Source of the DNA: Candidatus Eisenbacteria bacterium
Lineage (GTDB): Bacteria > Eisenbacteria > RBG-16-71-46
Direction: 5' to 3'
Assembly (NCBI GenBank): GCA_013140805.1
Contig: JABFRW010000094.1
Coordinates: 1 to 40,746, forward strand
Length of the DNA stretch: 40,746 nucleotides
Shown: positions 10,508-18,640 of the stretch, piece after piece
Position numbering within the stretch: position 1 is the stretch's first letter
Layout: the number at the start of each line of letters is the position of its first letter
Program-made: the position numbers and the translations under genes
Notes under the pieces: model-generated
What the model was told of the DNA's origin: nothing
Databases searched by the model: none
The model's input: the letters and a program-made list of their open reading frames with translations, nothing else

Positions 10508-11854
10508 GTGAGCGGATCCGCACCTCAACTGCGAGTCATTCGCGGCGGACGCGCCGCGGTCGCCGACTCGGCGCCCGAAGATCCACGGCCCGCGCTCGAG
10601 CTGCTCGGACTCGGAACCGCGCTGGTGTTCGTGTGCGTGCTGCTTGCGCGCCTGCCATCGTGGCGTGCCGAACTCGGTACGTTCCAGGCACTCGCGGCCG
10701 TCGCCTTCGTGGCGTGGGGTGCGGCGCTGTGGCGTGCGCAGCCCGCCGCCGCCATTCGACACGCAGGCCTGCTGGTGCTCGGCATCGCAGTGGCCGCCCG
10801 TCTGGCGCTGTTGCCGGTCGCGCCCACCCTGTCGGACGATGTCTATCGCTACGTTTGGGAGGGCAAGGTCACCGCGCAGGGGGGCGATCCATATCGGCAG
10901 CCTCCGCTCGATCCGGCGCTCGCGTCGTTGCGGGATCGAGACATCCATCCGCGCGTCAATCACCCGGAGCTGGCCGCGATCTATCCGCCGCTCGCCATGG
11001 CGGGGTTCGCGCTCGTCGCTCGGGTCTCGGCCACGGTCGCGGCGTTCAAGCTGTGGATCGTGCTTTGGGACATTGCGCTGTGCGCCGCGCTCCTGTGGTG
11101 GTGCCGAGTTCGCGGCGTGCCCGCGCTGGCGGCGATTGCGTATGCCTGGAATCCTCTGGTGCTGATCGAGTACGCGGGCACGGCGCACTACGATCCGATC
11201 GCGCTCCTGCCACTCGTGCTGGCGTTCGGCTGGACGCCGCGGCGTCCGATGGCGGCCGCGGTGGCGCTCGTGGTGGCCTCGCTCACGCGGCTCATGCCGA
11301 TCGTCGCCCTGCCATTTCTGTGGCGCGAATGGCCGTGGCGGGCACGGCTGCTGGCGGTGTGTGGGATCGGGGCGGGCGTGGCGCTCTACGTGAATCGCAG
11401 TCTTCAGGGTCCTTCGGGACTCGCCGCTTATGCACGGCACTGGCAGCACAACGAGGCATTGTTCACGTGCTTCGCATGGATACCACTCGATCCCGTGGCC
11501 GGGCGCGTCCTGGTCACGCTCGGCGTGGCGTCGATCGCCGCGTTTCAGTTCTTTCGCGTGCCGGATGTCGTGCGCACGTTTCGGCGCACGCTCGGCAGCA
11601 TGCTGTTGTTCGCACCGGTGGTTCAGCCCTGGTACCTCGGATGGGTGCTGGTGTTCGAACCGATTCAGACCTCGCGCTTCTGGCTGTTCCTGTCGTTCAC
11701 GGTCCTGGCGTCCTATGGTGTGTTTGCTCCGCCCGCCGCGGGGGGCGCATGGCATCCACCGCTCGGGGTACGGCTGGTCGAGTACGGGCTGCCGGTTCTC
11801 GCGGCGGCTCTGCTGGCGAAGTGGGATGCTCGAGGGCACGAACCGCGTGCGTGA
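10508..11854 (+). CDS. GT-C-type polyprenyl-phosphate sugar glycosyltransferase (membrane)
   Basis: 448 residues, GTG start 8 bases after the propeller stop, no clear ribosome site. After a ~30-residue cytoplasmic tail there are about ten hydrophobic helices. The first large loop has SDDVYRYVWEGKV followed by GGDPYRQPPLDP, the Asp-Asp containing loop typical of GT-C enzymes such as GT87 and alpha-1,6-mannosyltransferases. EYAGTAHYDP and VVQPWYLGW are further conserved-looking loops. Such enzymes transfer a sugar from a polyprenyl-phosphate donor on the outer face of the inner membrane. The acceptor is unknown; neighbours are exported proteins, so glycosylation of a glycan or envelope component is possible. 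The precise family is uncertain. Confidence 0.75.
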   Translation: MSGSAPQLRVIRGGRAAVADSAPEDPRPALELLGLGTALVFVCVLLARLPSWRAELGTFQALAAVAFVAWGAALWRAQPAAAIRHAGLLVLGIAVAARLALLPVAPTLSDDVYRYVWEGKVTAQGGDPYRQPPLDPALASLRDRDIHPRVNHPELAAIYPPLAMAGFALVARVSATVAAFKLWIVLWDIALCAALLWWCRVRGVPALAAIAYAWNPLVLIEYAGTAHYDPIALLPLVLAFGWTPRRPMAAAVALVVASLTRLMPIVALPFLWREWPWRARLLAVCGIGAGVALYVNRSLQGPSGLAAYARHWQHNEALFTCFAWIPLDPVAGRVLVTLGVASIAAFQFFRVPDVVRTFRRTLGSMLLFAPVVQPWYLGWVLVFEPIQTSRFWLFLSFTVLASYGVFAPPAAGGAWHPPLGVRLVEYGLPVLAAALLAKWDARGHEPRA

Positions 11855-11880
11855 TTCGTCTTCGAAGGTCGGAGGCCGCA

Positions 11881-13818
11881 ATGATCCGTGAGGTGGTCGA
11901 ACGGACGCGCGCAGTCGTCGACGGCTCACGAGCGCTCGAGGACGTCCGGGCGCTCGCGGGCTTTCATCGCGTTCAGGCGAGTCCGGGTTACAACGCGGCC
12001 GCCGACTGGCTGGCCGAGTCACTCGAGAGCGCGGGGCTGGTGCCGGAGATCACGACTGTGTCGGGCGACGGACGCAGCCGACATCTGGGTGCTCTGATGC
12101 CGGAGGGGTGGTCGTGCGAGTTCGCCGAGGCCTGGCTGGTCGACGCAACCGGGCACCGCGAGAAGTGGTGCGACTACGAAGCGCAGAAGCTCTCGCTGGT
12201 GCTGCGCAGCATCGCCGCGCAGGGGCGCTACCCGATCGTCGACGGCGATCGCGACGATGCGGCGGCCCCCGGCTCGGCACGCGGTGCGGTGGTCCTCACC
12301 GAGTCGGCTGTCCAGACTCAGCATGAGCGCTACGTGCAGGGTCAAGGCGCAGCCGGTCTGCTCGCGTTCGGACGTCGTCTCGAGCCGCCGGTGCGAACCA
12401 ACGACACCGATCTCGACGCAGTCGCCTACACCTCCTTCTGGTGGGACGAGCACTCGCCTCGCGGATGGGGCTTTGCGATCTCCCCGGCGCGTGGCCGCTC
12501 ACTGCGTTCGCGGCTCGCCGCCGGAGAGCGACTGTGGCTCGAGATCCACATCGTCGCCCGCTTCGAACCGATCGCGATTCCGCTGCTGTCGGCCGTGCTT
12601 CCCGGCGCGTCTCCCGAGGGCGGCGAGATTCTGATCGTTTCGCATCTGTGTCATCCGCAACCGTCTGCCAACGACAATGCCTCCGGCGCCGCCTCGAATC
12701 TGGAGACCGCCCGCTCGCTGCAGCGGCTGCGACAGTCGGGGGCGTTTCCGATGGGCACGCACGGGGTGCGTTTCCTGTGGGTGCCCGAGTTCACCGGCAC
12801 CTACGCGTGGCTCGCGACTCGGCCCGAGCGGAGTCGGCGCCTGATCGCCGGTCTCAATCTCGACATGGTCGGCGAGCGACAGAACGAGTGCGGCAGCGTG
12901 CTGCTGCTCGAACATCCTCCGTGCTTCGGAGCGTCGTTCGCCGAGGAACTTGTGGAGGCGGCGCGACGCCTCGCGGTCGATTGGATCGATTCGTTCTCGG
13001 GACCCGGCCACTATTCGCACGTGCGCATGGCCGAGGTGCCGTTCAGCGGTGGCAGCGATCACGCGGTGTTCAACCACCCCGCGATCGATGTCCCGTGCCC
13101 GCTGCTGATTCAGTGGCCGGACCGCTACTACCATTCGACGCTCGACACTCCGGACCGCTGTGATCCGAGCTCACTGGCGCACGCCGCTCGCACCGCGGCA
13201 ACCTTCGCGGCGGTCGCGTCCGACGGAGGGCCGGAGGCGCTCGATCGGATCGCCGAACTGGTGCGTCGCCCTGAACGTCGCGGTCGGCTGCGCCCGATCG
13301 ATCGGCCCGATGCGCGCGAGGAAGCGCGTCATGCGCTGCGCGAGGACTCGGTTGCCCGTAGCCTCGAGCGACTCGGCTGCGACGCGACCTCGATTCGAAA
13401 AGAGCTTCGGAGTTGCCTGACGGCGACCCGCGATCGAACCAACGCGAGCGATGCGCACGAGGCGTGGCGGGTGGTGGAGCGCGAGACCACTCGTCGGCGA
13501 CGCGGTGCCGGAATCGTCTTCGAGCGGCGTCTCGAGGCACCGCTTCACGATCAACGATTTCTGTTGCCGGGCTGGACCGAGCTTCCGGCCTTCGAGCGAG
13601 AGGCCTGGCTCGCAGATGAGGCGAGGACTCCGAACGCGCACCTGCATGCAGAGCTGGCCTGGATGGCGTGCGACGGTTTTCGCAACGTGGAGGAGATCGC
13701 GGATCTGGTGTGGCTCGAGACCGGACAACGCTCGGACGTATTCATCGAACGTTTCTTCGACCGCCTGGAGCGTCTCGAGCTGGCGCGTTCGCTCGACCCC
13801 TCGGAGCCGAAACGATGA
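11881..13818 (+). CDS. DUF4910/M28-like aminopeptidase with C-terminal winged-helix-like domain
   Basis: 645 residues from ATG 11881; GGAGG lies 6 bases upstream. The open frame extends much further upstream as noncoding shadow of the glycosyltransferase, so that extension is rejected. The M28-type di-zinc residues can be read in order: H255 and H258 in SHLCHP, D265 in NDNASG, the Glu in VPEFTGTYAWL, Asp in LNLDMVGE, and H418 in RYYHSTLDTPD. DUF4910/DUF2172 proteins are aminopeptidase-like and associated with polysaccharide or modified-peptide metabolism. Residues ~580-645 (LAWMACDGFRNVEEIADLVW) look like a small winged-helix or PqqD-like domain. No signal peptide, so it is probably cytoplasmic, unlike the first two genes of the unit. 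A strong hairpin follows the stop. Confidence 0.82.
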   Translation: MIREVVERTRAVVDGSRALEDVRALAGFHRVQASPGYNAAADWLAESLESAGLVPEITTVSGDGRSRHLGALMPEGWSCEFAEAWLVDATGHREKWCDYEAQKLSLVLRSIAAQGRYPIVDGDRDDAAAPGSARGAVVLTESAVQTQHERYVQGQGAAGLLAFGRRLEPPVRTNDTDLDAVAYTSFWWDEHSPRGWGFAISPARGRSLRSRLAAGERLWLEIHIVARFEPIAIPLLSAVLPGASPEGGEILIVSHLCHPQPSANDNASGAASNLETARSLQRLRQSGAFPMGTHGVRFLWVPEFTGTYAWLATRPERSRRLIAGLNLDMVGERQNECGSVLLLEHPPCFGASFAEELVEAARRLAVDWIDSFSGPGHYSHVRMAEVPFSGGSDHAVFNHPAIDVPCPLLIQWPDRYYHSTLDTPDRCDPSSLAHAARTAATFAAVASDGGPEALDRIAELVRRPERRGRLRPIDRPDAREEARHALREDSVARSLERLGCDATSIRKELRSCLTATRDRTNASDAHEAWRVVERETTRRRRGAGIVFERRLEAPLHDQRFLLPGWTELPAFEREAWLADEARTPNAHLHAELAWMACDGFRNVEEIADLVWLETGQRSDVFIERFFDRLERLELARSLDPSEPKR

Positions 13819-13849
13819 TCGGAGCCCGCGAGGCGCGCGGGCTCCGATC
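13817..13849. terminator. Bidirectional intrinsic terminator
   Basis: A perfect 14-bp stem (13817-13830 with 13836-13849) closes a 5-base loop AGGCG. It begins inside the TGA of the aminopeptidase gene and lies between two convergent genes. Downstream sequence is only moderately T-rich (GGTTGTTTGG on the plus side, ATCGTTTCGG on the minus side), so it probably serves both strands. Confidence 0.75.
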
Positions 13850-13872
13850 GGTTGTTTGGGCGTTCTCAGGTG

Positions 13873-14595
13873 CTAGTGGTGAGTCGAATCCGCGAGAGTC
13901 GCCGCCGGCTTGACGCTCGAAGCAGGAGGAGCGACGCCTTCGAAGCTGCTCAGCGGCGCGAGCCGGGCCTTCTTGATGAGAGCCTTCTTGCCGGGGTTGC
14001 GCCCGCCGCCACCCGCTTGCGGCAGCTTGGCGTCGGATGCAAAGGCGGCGATCTTGTCGACCGCGTCCATGCCCTTGATCACCTGGCCGAACACCGTATA
14101 GCCGCCTGCGTCGAGCGACGGGAGCTTGGTGAGGTCGATGAAGAACTGGCTTCCGCTCGACGCCCGGGTCGGGTTGACCTGATCGCCCTGGCGAGCGGTC
14201 GCCACGGCTCCACGCACGTGTGGCAGGCCGATCTCGGCCTCGACGGTGTAGCCGGGACCACCCTGTCCGTCATCGGCCGGGTTCGTATTCTTCGAATTGG
14301 GGTCGCCACCCTGAATCATGAAGTTCGCGATCACGCGATGAAAGGACACGCCGTCATAGAATCCCTGCTTCACCAGCTTGGCGAAGTTCGCGCTGGTCTT
14401 CGGCGCCTTGACCGGGTCCAGCTTGATGACGATGTCGCCGAGCGTCGTCTCGAGCACGACGGCCTGCGCTTCGGACGGAGTGGTCGCGGCGGTCGTCGCC
14501 GGGGCGGTCGACGCCGGCGCCACGGTGATAGAAACGAGCAGCGCAGCAGCGATGCAGAGCGTCGTGACACCCGTCAAGGGGTTGCGTCCGAGCAT
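13873..14595 (-). CDS. Exported cyclophilin-type peptidyl-prolyl isomerase
   Basis: 240 residues. An N-terminal signal segment (about 8-30, TTLCIAAALLVSITVAPAST) is followed by an Ala/Thr linker and a cyclophilin domain at ~45-205. Catalytic-site signatures are present: FYDGVSFHRVIANFMIQGGD with the active Arg in FHRV, GSQFFIDL, and VFGQVIKGMDAVDKI. It would catalyse prolyl cis-trans isomerisation in the periplasm. Bacterial cyclophilins often lack the Trp of the cyclosporin site; the expected position here has YTVFG. The C-terminal ~35 residues are Lys/Arg-rich then Ala/Pro-rich and not part of the fold. The ATG has a strong GAGGAGGT site 4 bases upstream. A weak minus-strand -10-like TAGACT at 14680-14685 would give an ~80-base leader. 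Confidence 0.93.
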   Translation of the reverse strand: MLGRNPLTGVTTLCIAAALLVSITVAPASTAPATTAATTPSEAQAVVLETTLGDIVIKLDPVKAPKTSANFAKLVKQGFYDGVSFHRVIANFMIQGGDPNSKNTNPADDGQGGPGYTVEAEIGLPHVRGAVATARQGDQVNPTRASSGSQFFIDLTKLPSLDAGGYTVFGQVIKGMDAVDKIAAFASDAKLPQAGGGGRNPGKKALIKKARLAPLSSFEGVAPPASSVKPAATLADSTHH

Positions 14596-14688
14596 GGTGA
14601 CCTCCTCAGAGAGTCGAATCAGAGACGCGGGGGCGATGAAGAGCCCCGCGTGGGTACGTCGGTCCGGGAGCGATGACGCAGTCTAGCA

Positions 14689-14717
14689 TTGGGGGAGTGC
14701 GAAGCGATTGCTATACT
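14689..14717 (+). promoter_or_regulatory. Orphan promoter antisense to pgeF
   Basis: TTGGGG (14689-14694), a 17-base spacer and an extended -10 TGCTATACT (hexamer 14712-14717). It points into the 3' end of pgeF on the opposite strand, with no convincing sense gene downstream; the ATG at 14741 opens only a 53-codon frame lying opposite pgeF. The 37 bases from 14689 match the mutS promoter region from 646 at 27 positions without gaps, including the 11-mer TGCGAAGCGAT three bases before the -10 in both. Confidence 0.5.
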
Positions 14718-14754
14718 CCGCGGCCGTTCGTCGAACCAGAATGTCACCGAAGCG

Positions 14755-15513
14755 TCAGGCGCGTGTCGCCATCGCCACGACACCCCACTGGCGTCCGGTG
14801 ACTCCCCGGTCCCGACGGTGCGAGAAGTACCGGCCATTGCTGCACGAGGTGCACTCTCCGACGTCCTGGATGGCGGCGGGGTCGACCCCGACCGCTTCGA
14901 GCTGAAGGCGGGCGGCACCGGGGACGTCGAGGCGCAGGCTTTCACCTCGATGGGTCACGCAAGGCGCCGGAAAGTGAGCCGCCACTTCCGGGCCCACTTC
15001 ATAACAACACGGGCGATTGGCGGGGCCAAAATGGACATGAACGTCGCCGGCACTCAGGCCCGTTGCGTCGCACAGCGCTTCGAGCGCACGTCGCGGGATG
15101 TGGGCGGCGACGCCGCGCCAGCCGGCGTGAGCGACGGCCACGCCGCGGTGGGTCGTGAACAGAATGGGAAGGCAGTCAGCACCAGACACGGCAAGGGCGA
15201 GACCCGGGTGAGTGGTGACGAGCGCATCACAGTCCGGATGCAGGCCGGGCGAGTTCACTCGGGTGACGACGGCGCCATGGATCTGGCCGGCGGTTGCGAG
15301 TCGATCGATCGACAAGTCGAGAGCGGCAAGGACACGGGTGCGATTGGCTGCGACGAAGGAAGCGTCGTCCGCTGTCGATCGGCCGAGATTGAGTGAATCG
15401 TAGGGCGGAGGGCTCACACCGCCGAGGCGGGTCGTGAACGCGATCCGCGCGAGATGAGGATCATCGAGGTGCCGCCACAGCGGCGGTGTTCCGTCCGAAT
15501 CGAGTTTCCACAT
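14755..15513 (-). CDS. pgeF: PgeF/YfiH laccase-domain purine nucleoside / peptidoglycan-editing enzyme
   Basis: 252 residues, the usual size. Signatures in order: FTTRLGGVS, TAGQIHGAVV, SGADCLPILF, HAGWRG and GPANRPCCYEVG, with the metal-ligand His of QIHG, Cys of GADC and His of HAGWRG all present. Family members have been described as multicopper-like phenol oxidases, as zinc-dependent purine nucleoside phosphorylase/adenosine deaminases, and in E. coli as an enzyme correcting wrong amino acids in peptidoglycan precursors. The sequence cannot choose between these. ATG 15513 sits 9 bases after a minus-strand -10 box. The gene diverges from the SurA-like gene with 60 bases between starts. It ends 159 bases before the cyclophilin start. 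Confidence 0.93.
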   Translation of the reverse strand: MWKLDSDGTPPLWRHLDDPHLARIAFTTRLGGVSPPPYDSLNLGRSTADDASFVAANRTRVLAALDLSIDRLATAGQIHGAVVTRVNSPGLHPDCDALVTTHPGLALAVSGADCLPILFTTHRGVAVAHAGWRGVAAHIPRRALEALCDATGLSAGDVHVHFGPANRPCCYEVGPEVAAHFPAPCVTHRGESLRLDVPGAARLQLEAVGVDPAAIQDVGECTSCSNGRYFSHRRDRGVTGRQWGVVAMATRA

Positions 15514-15522
15514 GGGTCGCGC

Positions 15523-15551
15523 ACGCTAGGCGCGCGACGTTGCGAGGTCAA
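15523..15551 (-). promoter_or_regulatory. pgeF promoter, near-leaderless
   Basis: On the minus strand TTGACC (15546-15551), 17 bases and TAGCGT (15523-15528). The -10 ends 9 bases before ATG 15513, predicting a leader of about 3 bases. No Shine-Dalgarno site is visible. Confidence 0.5.
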
Positions 15552-15573
15552 GATCCGTGAGGCGACGAGCATC

Positions 15574-18423
15574 ATGATGCAGCGAAGCGTCGAACGAATG
15601 ATCGGGAGTGCCGTGCTTGCCCTGATGATGGCGGTCGGAACGGTGGTCGGGACTGCGCAGCACTCGGGAGCTCAGACGAGCGGAGGAGTGCCTCGCAATG
15701 CGCCCGGTGTCAGCCGTGCGATCGCGCGGGTGGGCACGATGGAGATCACCGAGGGCGAACTCGACCGACGATCCGACGAAGCACTGGCTCAGATGCGGGC
15801 GCGCAGTGGCGCCGACATTCTGGCAAGTCAGCGCCTCACGTTCCGCCGGCAGATTCTGGAGTCGCTCATCTGGCAACGACTCGTAACGCTCGAGGCGCGG
15901 CGAACCGGCCGCGAGCCTGCCGTACTCGCCGACGAGCTGCGCCGCAATGCCACGCCGAACCGCGATCAGGTGCGCAAGGACATCACACGGCGCGCCACCC
16001 TGGCTTCGATCTCCTACCTGCCGCTTCGCGTCAGCGACTTCACGGAGGCAGTGCCTCCGCCCTCGGAGCTCGAAGTACTGGACTGGTATCGGCGGAATCT
16101 CGACGCCTTTCCGCGTCCGGCCGAGAGCCGACTCAGCTTGATCGTGATTGCGAATCCTCCATTGTCGCAATCGCGCGCGATGCGGGTGGACCAGCGGCGC
16201 GAGTGGGAAGCGCTCATGCAGCGCCGCGCCGACAGTCTGCTCGCGGCGATTCGTGCCGGGACCCGCTTCGAGGACGCCGCGGTCGGGTTTGGCGGGGTGC
16301 AGCACGTGGGAATTGCGCGCGGCGGCCGGATGCCCTCCGAGTGGCGCGGCTCGGACTCGGAACGGAACAGCCTGTTCGAAGCGGCTCCCGGCGTCGTCTC
16401 GCCGCGATCCTTCGAGTGGTCGCCCGGCCGCGTGATCGTCCGTGTCGATGCGCATCTGCCGATTCATCCGGCGCCGATCGAGGCGGTCGCGACGGACATT
16501 CGCCAGCGCATCCTGGCGGAGCGGCCGCGTCGGGGAGGTGAGTCCGATCTTCGCGCGCTCTATGCGCAACTCGGAGATAGCCTCATCAACTCGGGTTCGC
16601 CCGTGCGCTACGCGGTTGCCGACACCGGCGCGATTCGGACCAGCGAACCGACCGCAGCAGAGCTCGACCGCTTCTATCGTCTGCACCTTGCCGACTACTC
16701 GAGCTTCGATGCACAGAAAGGCACCGTGGTCTCGGTGCCGTTCGCTGAAGTGAGAGAAGATGTGCGAGTGCGAATGCGGCGCGAACGTGCGCTCGCGAGT
16801 ACGCGTCAGGTGGCGGACCGCATCGCCCAGGCGTGGAAAAGTGGCCGCCGGGATCGTGAAGCCGAAGGGCTGGCGAGCGCCGTTCGCGATCTCGGAGTGG
16901 TACCCACCGGCACGGCCGTCGATACCGGACGTGTCGGACGGATGCTCACCGACACGCTCGCGCGTCGCAACGGATTACCCGGCACCCGTGTGATCGAGGA
17001 CGCTCGCGGGTACGTCGCTGTGTGGATCGGCGAGCCGGTCTCCAGGCATCGGCTGACCTACGAGCAGGCGCGCCCCATGCTCGCGACTCGATTCAACGAA
17101 CGCGATGCGGCTGCGGAAGAACGCGAAGCGCTGGAACTCTACCGCCGTGAGCCGGGTCGCTTCGCGACCGGCAGGCGGGTCCACTTTGCTCGGCTGATCG
17201 TTGCACCGGCGGTCGCCACCGACATCCCTCTCAAACGCAGCGAGGTGGAGGGATTCTACCGTCGCAACATCGCGGACTACTCCGCGCCGCCAACCGCGCG
17301 CGCTGCCCACATCCTGGTGGCCATGGCCGAGCCGGGCGCGGAGGCTGAGCGCGCGGCACGACAGAAAGCCGAACGGCTGGTCGCGGCTGCGAAGGGTGGA
17401 GCCGATTGGTCCACGCTGGTGCGTGAGAACAGCGACGACGAGACCACGCGTGATGCGAATGGTGAAGTCGGCACCGTCATGCCCGGATCGCTGCAGACCG
17501 AATTCGAGGCGGCGCTGTTCCAGATGGAGGCCGGAGAGATCCGTGGCCCGGTGCGATCGAGCGCCGGATTCCACGTCATCCGTTGCATCGAGAACCTTCC
17601 GCCCGAGCCGGTGCCGCTCAGGTACTGTTACGTCAACGTGGCCTACGATCTCGCGCAGCAGCGCGCCGAAGCGGCCGCGAAGGCGCGAGCCGACAGCTTG
17701 TTCCGGGTCATTCGCACTCCGGCGGATGCGCAGGCGGCCTCGAAACGGTTCAACTACCTCATCTTCAGGAACGATCAGGTGATCGGAGACCGGCGCGTCG
17801 TCAAAGGGCTGGAGGAATTCTTCGACCTCATCGATCGCACACCCGCGGGCCGAATCGTGCCGAAGGTTCAGAGGTATCGGGGGCTCGGCTATGCGATCGC
17901 CTGGGTCGACAGCCTGAGCGAAACACGGATCGAAGACTGGAGCACCGCCCGAACCAAGGCGCTCGAGATGCTTCGGCGAGATCGAGCCGTTCGCACCATC
18001 GCGGCCCGCCGCGCCGCGCTGGATTCGCTCGCGCGGTCCGGCTGGTCGCTCGACAGTCTTGGTGCATTGCGCGGTGGGCTCGAAACGCGATCACTCGAAG
18101 GGGAGGGCCGCGCGTTGATTCAGCTCGGTGGAGCAAGTGTGGTCGACTCGTTGATCTTCGGCAGCGCGGTGAGACCGGCTGCGCTCGATCCGGGCGACAT
18201 TTCCGACTGGGTGACGTTTCCGGAAGGCATCGCGCGCATCCGGCTGGACGCCCGCGTGCTTCCAGATGCGGTCATCGTCGACGATCGGATCGAGCGCGCC
18301 TGGAAGGCCCGGGCTGAGCGGCAGCTGTTCGATCAGTTCGAAAGCCTCAAGCAGCGTTACCCGGTGAACATCCTCGATTTCGACCTCTCGCAGGTGGCGG
18401 TTCCGATGCCGTCGGAGCGTTGA
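15574..18423 (+). CDS. Large SurA/PrsA-like parvulin foldase
   Basis: 949 residues from ATG 15574; ATG 15577 and 15598 are alternatives, and the frame also extends back to 15454 opposite pgeF, which I reject. The N-terminus is a signal peptide (hydrophobic ~10-27, ending near GAQ). Residues ~45-150 resemble the SurA N-domain (VGTMEITEGELDRRSDEALA, LESLIWQRLVTLEARR). A divergent parvulin-like segment lies at ~185-300. The clear PpiC-type domain is at ~570-675: ARAAHILVAMAE, WSTLVRENSDD, GEVGTVMPGS, FEAALFQMEAGEIRGPVRSS, GFHVIRC. A further ~270 residues after it are helical and again end in SurA-like DFDLSQV. Typical SurA has about 430 residues, so this is double size. It probably folds outer-membrane proteins in the periplasm. 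Confidence 0.85.
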   Translation: MMQRSVERMIGSAVLALMMAVGTVVGTAQHSGAQTSGGVPRNAPGVSRAIARVGTMEITEGELDRRSDEALAQMRARSGADILASQRLTFRRQILESLIWQRLVTLEARRTGREPAVLADELRRNATPNRDQVRKDITRRATLASISYLPLRVSDFTEAVPPPSELEVLDWYRRNLDAFPRPAESRLSLIVIANPPLSQSRAMRVDQRREWEALMQRRADSLLAAIRAGTRFEDAAVGFGGVQHVGIARGGRMPSEWRGSDSERNSLFEAAPGVVSPRSFEWSPGRVIVRVDAHLPIHPAPIEAVATDIRQRILAERPRRGGESDLRALYAQLGDSLINSGSPVRYAVADTGAIRTSEPTAAELDRFYRLHLADYSSFDAQKGTVVSVPFAEVREDVRVRMRRERALASTRQVADRIAQAWKSGRRDREAEGLASAVRDLGVVPTGTAVDTGRVGRMLTDTLARRNGLPGTRVIEDARGYVAVWIGEPVSRHRLTYEQARPMLATRFNERDAAAEEREALELYRREPGRFATGRRVHFARLIVAPAVATDIPLKRSEVEGFYRRNIADYSAPPTARAAHILVAMAEPGAEAERAARQKAERLVAAAKGGADWSTLVRENSDDETTRDANGEVGTVMPGSLQTEFEAALFQMEAGEIRGPVRSSAGFHVIRCIENLPPEPVPLRYCYVNVAYDLAQQRAEAAAKARADSLFRVIRTPADAQAASKRFNYLIFRNDQVIGDRRVVKGLEEFFDLIDRTPAGRIVPKVQRYRGLGYAIAWVDSLSETRIEDWSTARTKALEMLRRDRAVRTIAARRAALDSLARSGWSLDSLGALRGGLETRSLEGEGRALIQLGGASVVDSLIFGSAVRPAALDPGDISDWVTFPEGIARIRLDARVLPDAVIVDDRIERAWKARAERQLFDQFESLKQRYPVNILDFDLSQVAVPMPSER

Positions 18424-18590
18424 GGGGACGCAGCCGGCCGGATTCCAGCCAGGTGGAAAAGCTCCGACCGGTCGCGTTTTGCCACGCGTCCGTGCGGGTC
18501 GCACGCCGGGGCGTGATTTCACCCGATTTTGGCCACCACCGGCGTCCCTAACTCCATCAGGCGTTAGCCCGGAGCGCAATTCGTGGCTGG

Positions 18591-18596
18591 TATGGT
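18591..18596 (+). promoter_or_regulatory. Possible extended -10 upstream of the GAF/GGDEF-like gene
   Basis: TATGGT preceded by TGG forms an extended -10 without a recognisable -35 box. Start would be near 18603, giving a leader of about 38 bases. The rest of the 217-base gap 18424-18640 contains no gene I can see. Confidence 0.25.
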
Positions 18597-18640
18597 CCCT
18601 GCACTCCGGAACCGGTGGACATCCTTCTGAGAGCGAGATC

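Noticed and set aside
10633-11880. N-terminal extension of the aminopeptidase frame
   Set aside because: It overlaps the glycosyltransferase gene out of frame; ATG 11881 has a GGAGG site and starts the conserved region.
10256-12022. 588-codon minus-strand open frame
   Set aside because: Opposite three recognised plus-strand genes; composition is Arg/Gln/His-rich in the manner of antisense frames.
14741-14902. 53-codon plus-strand frame downstream of the orphan promoter
   Set aside because: No ribosome site, no recognisable motif, and it is exactly opposite the conserved 3' end of pgeF.
15454-15573. Earlier start for the SurA-like gene
   Set aside because: It would overlap the pgeF coding start and place 40 residues before an evident signal peptide.
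18434-18480. Hairpin with TTTT after the SurA-like gene
   Set aside because: An 8-bp stem with a C-A mismatch and a 22-base loop is too weak to call a terminator.
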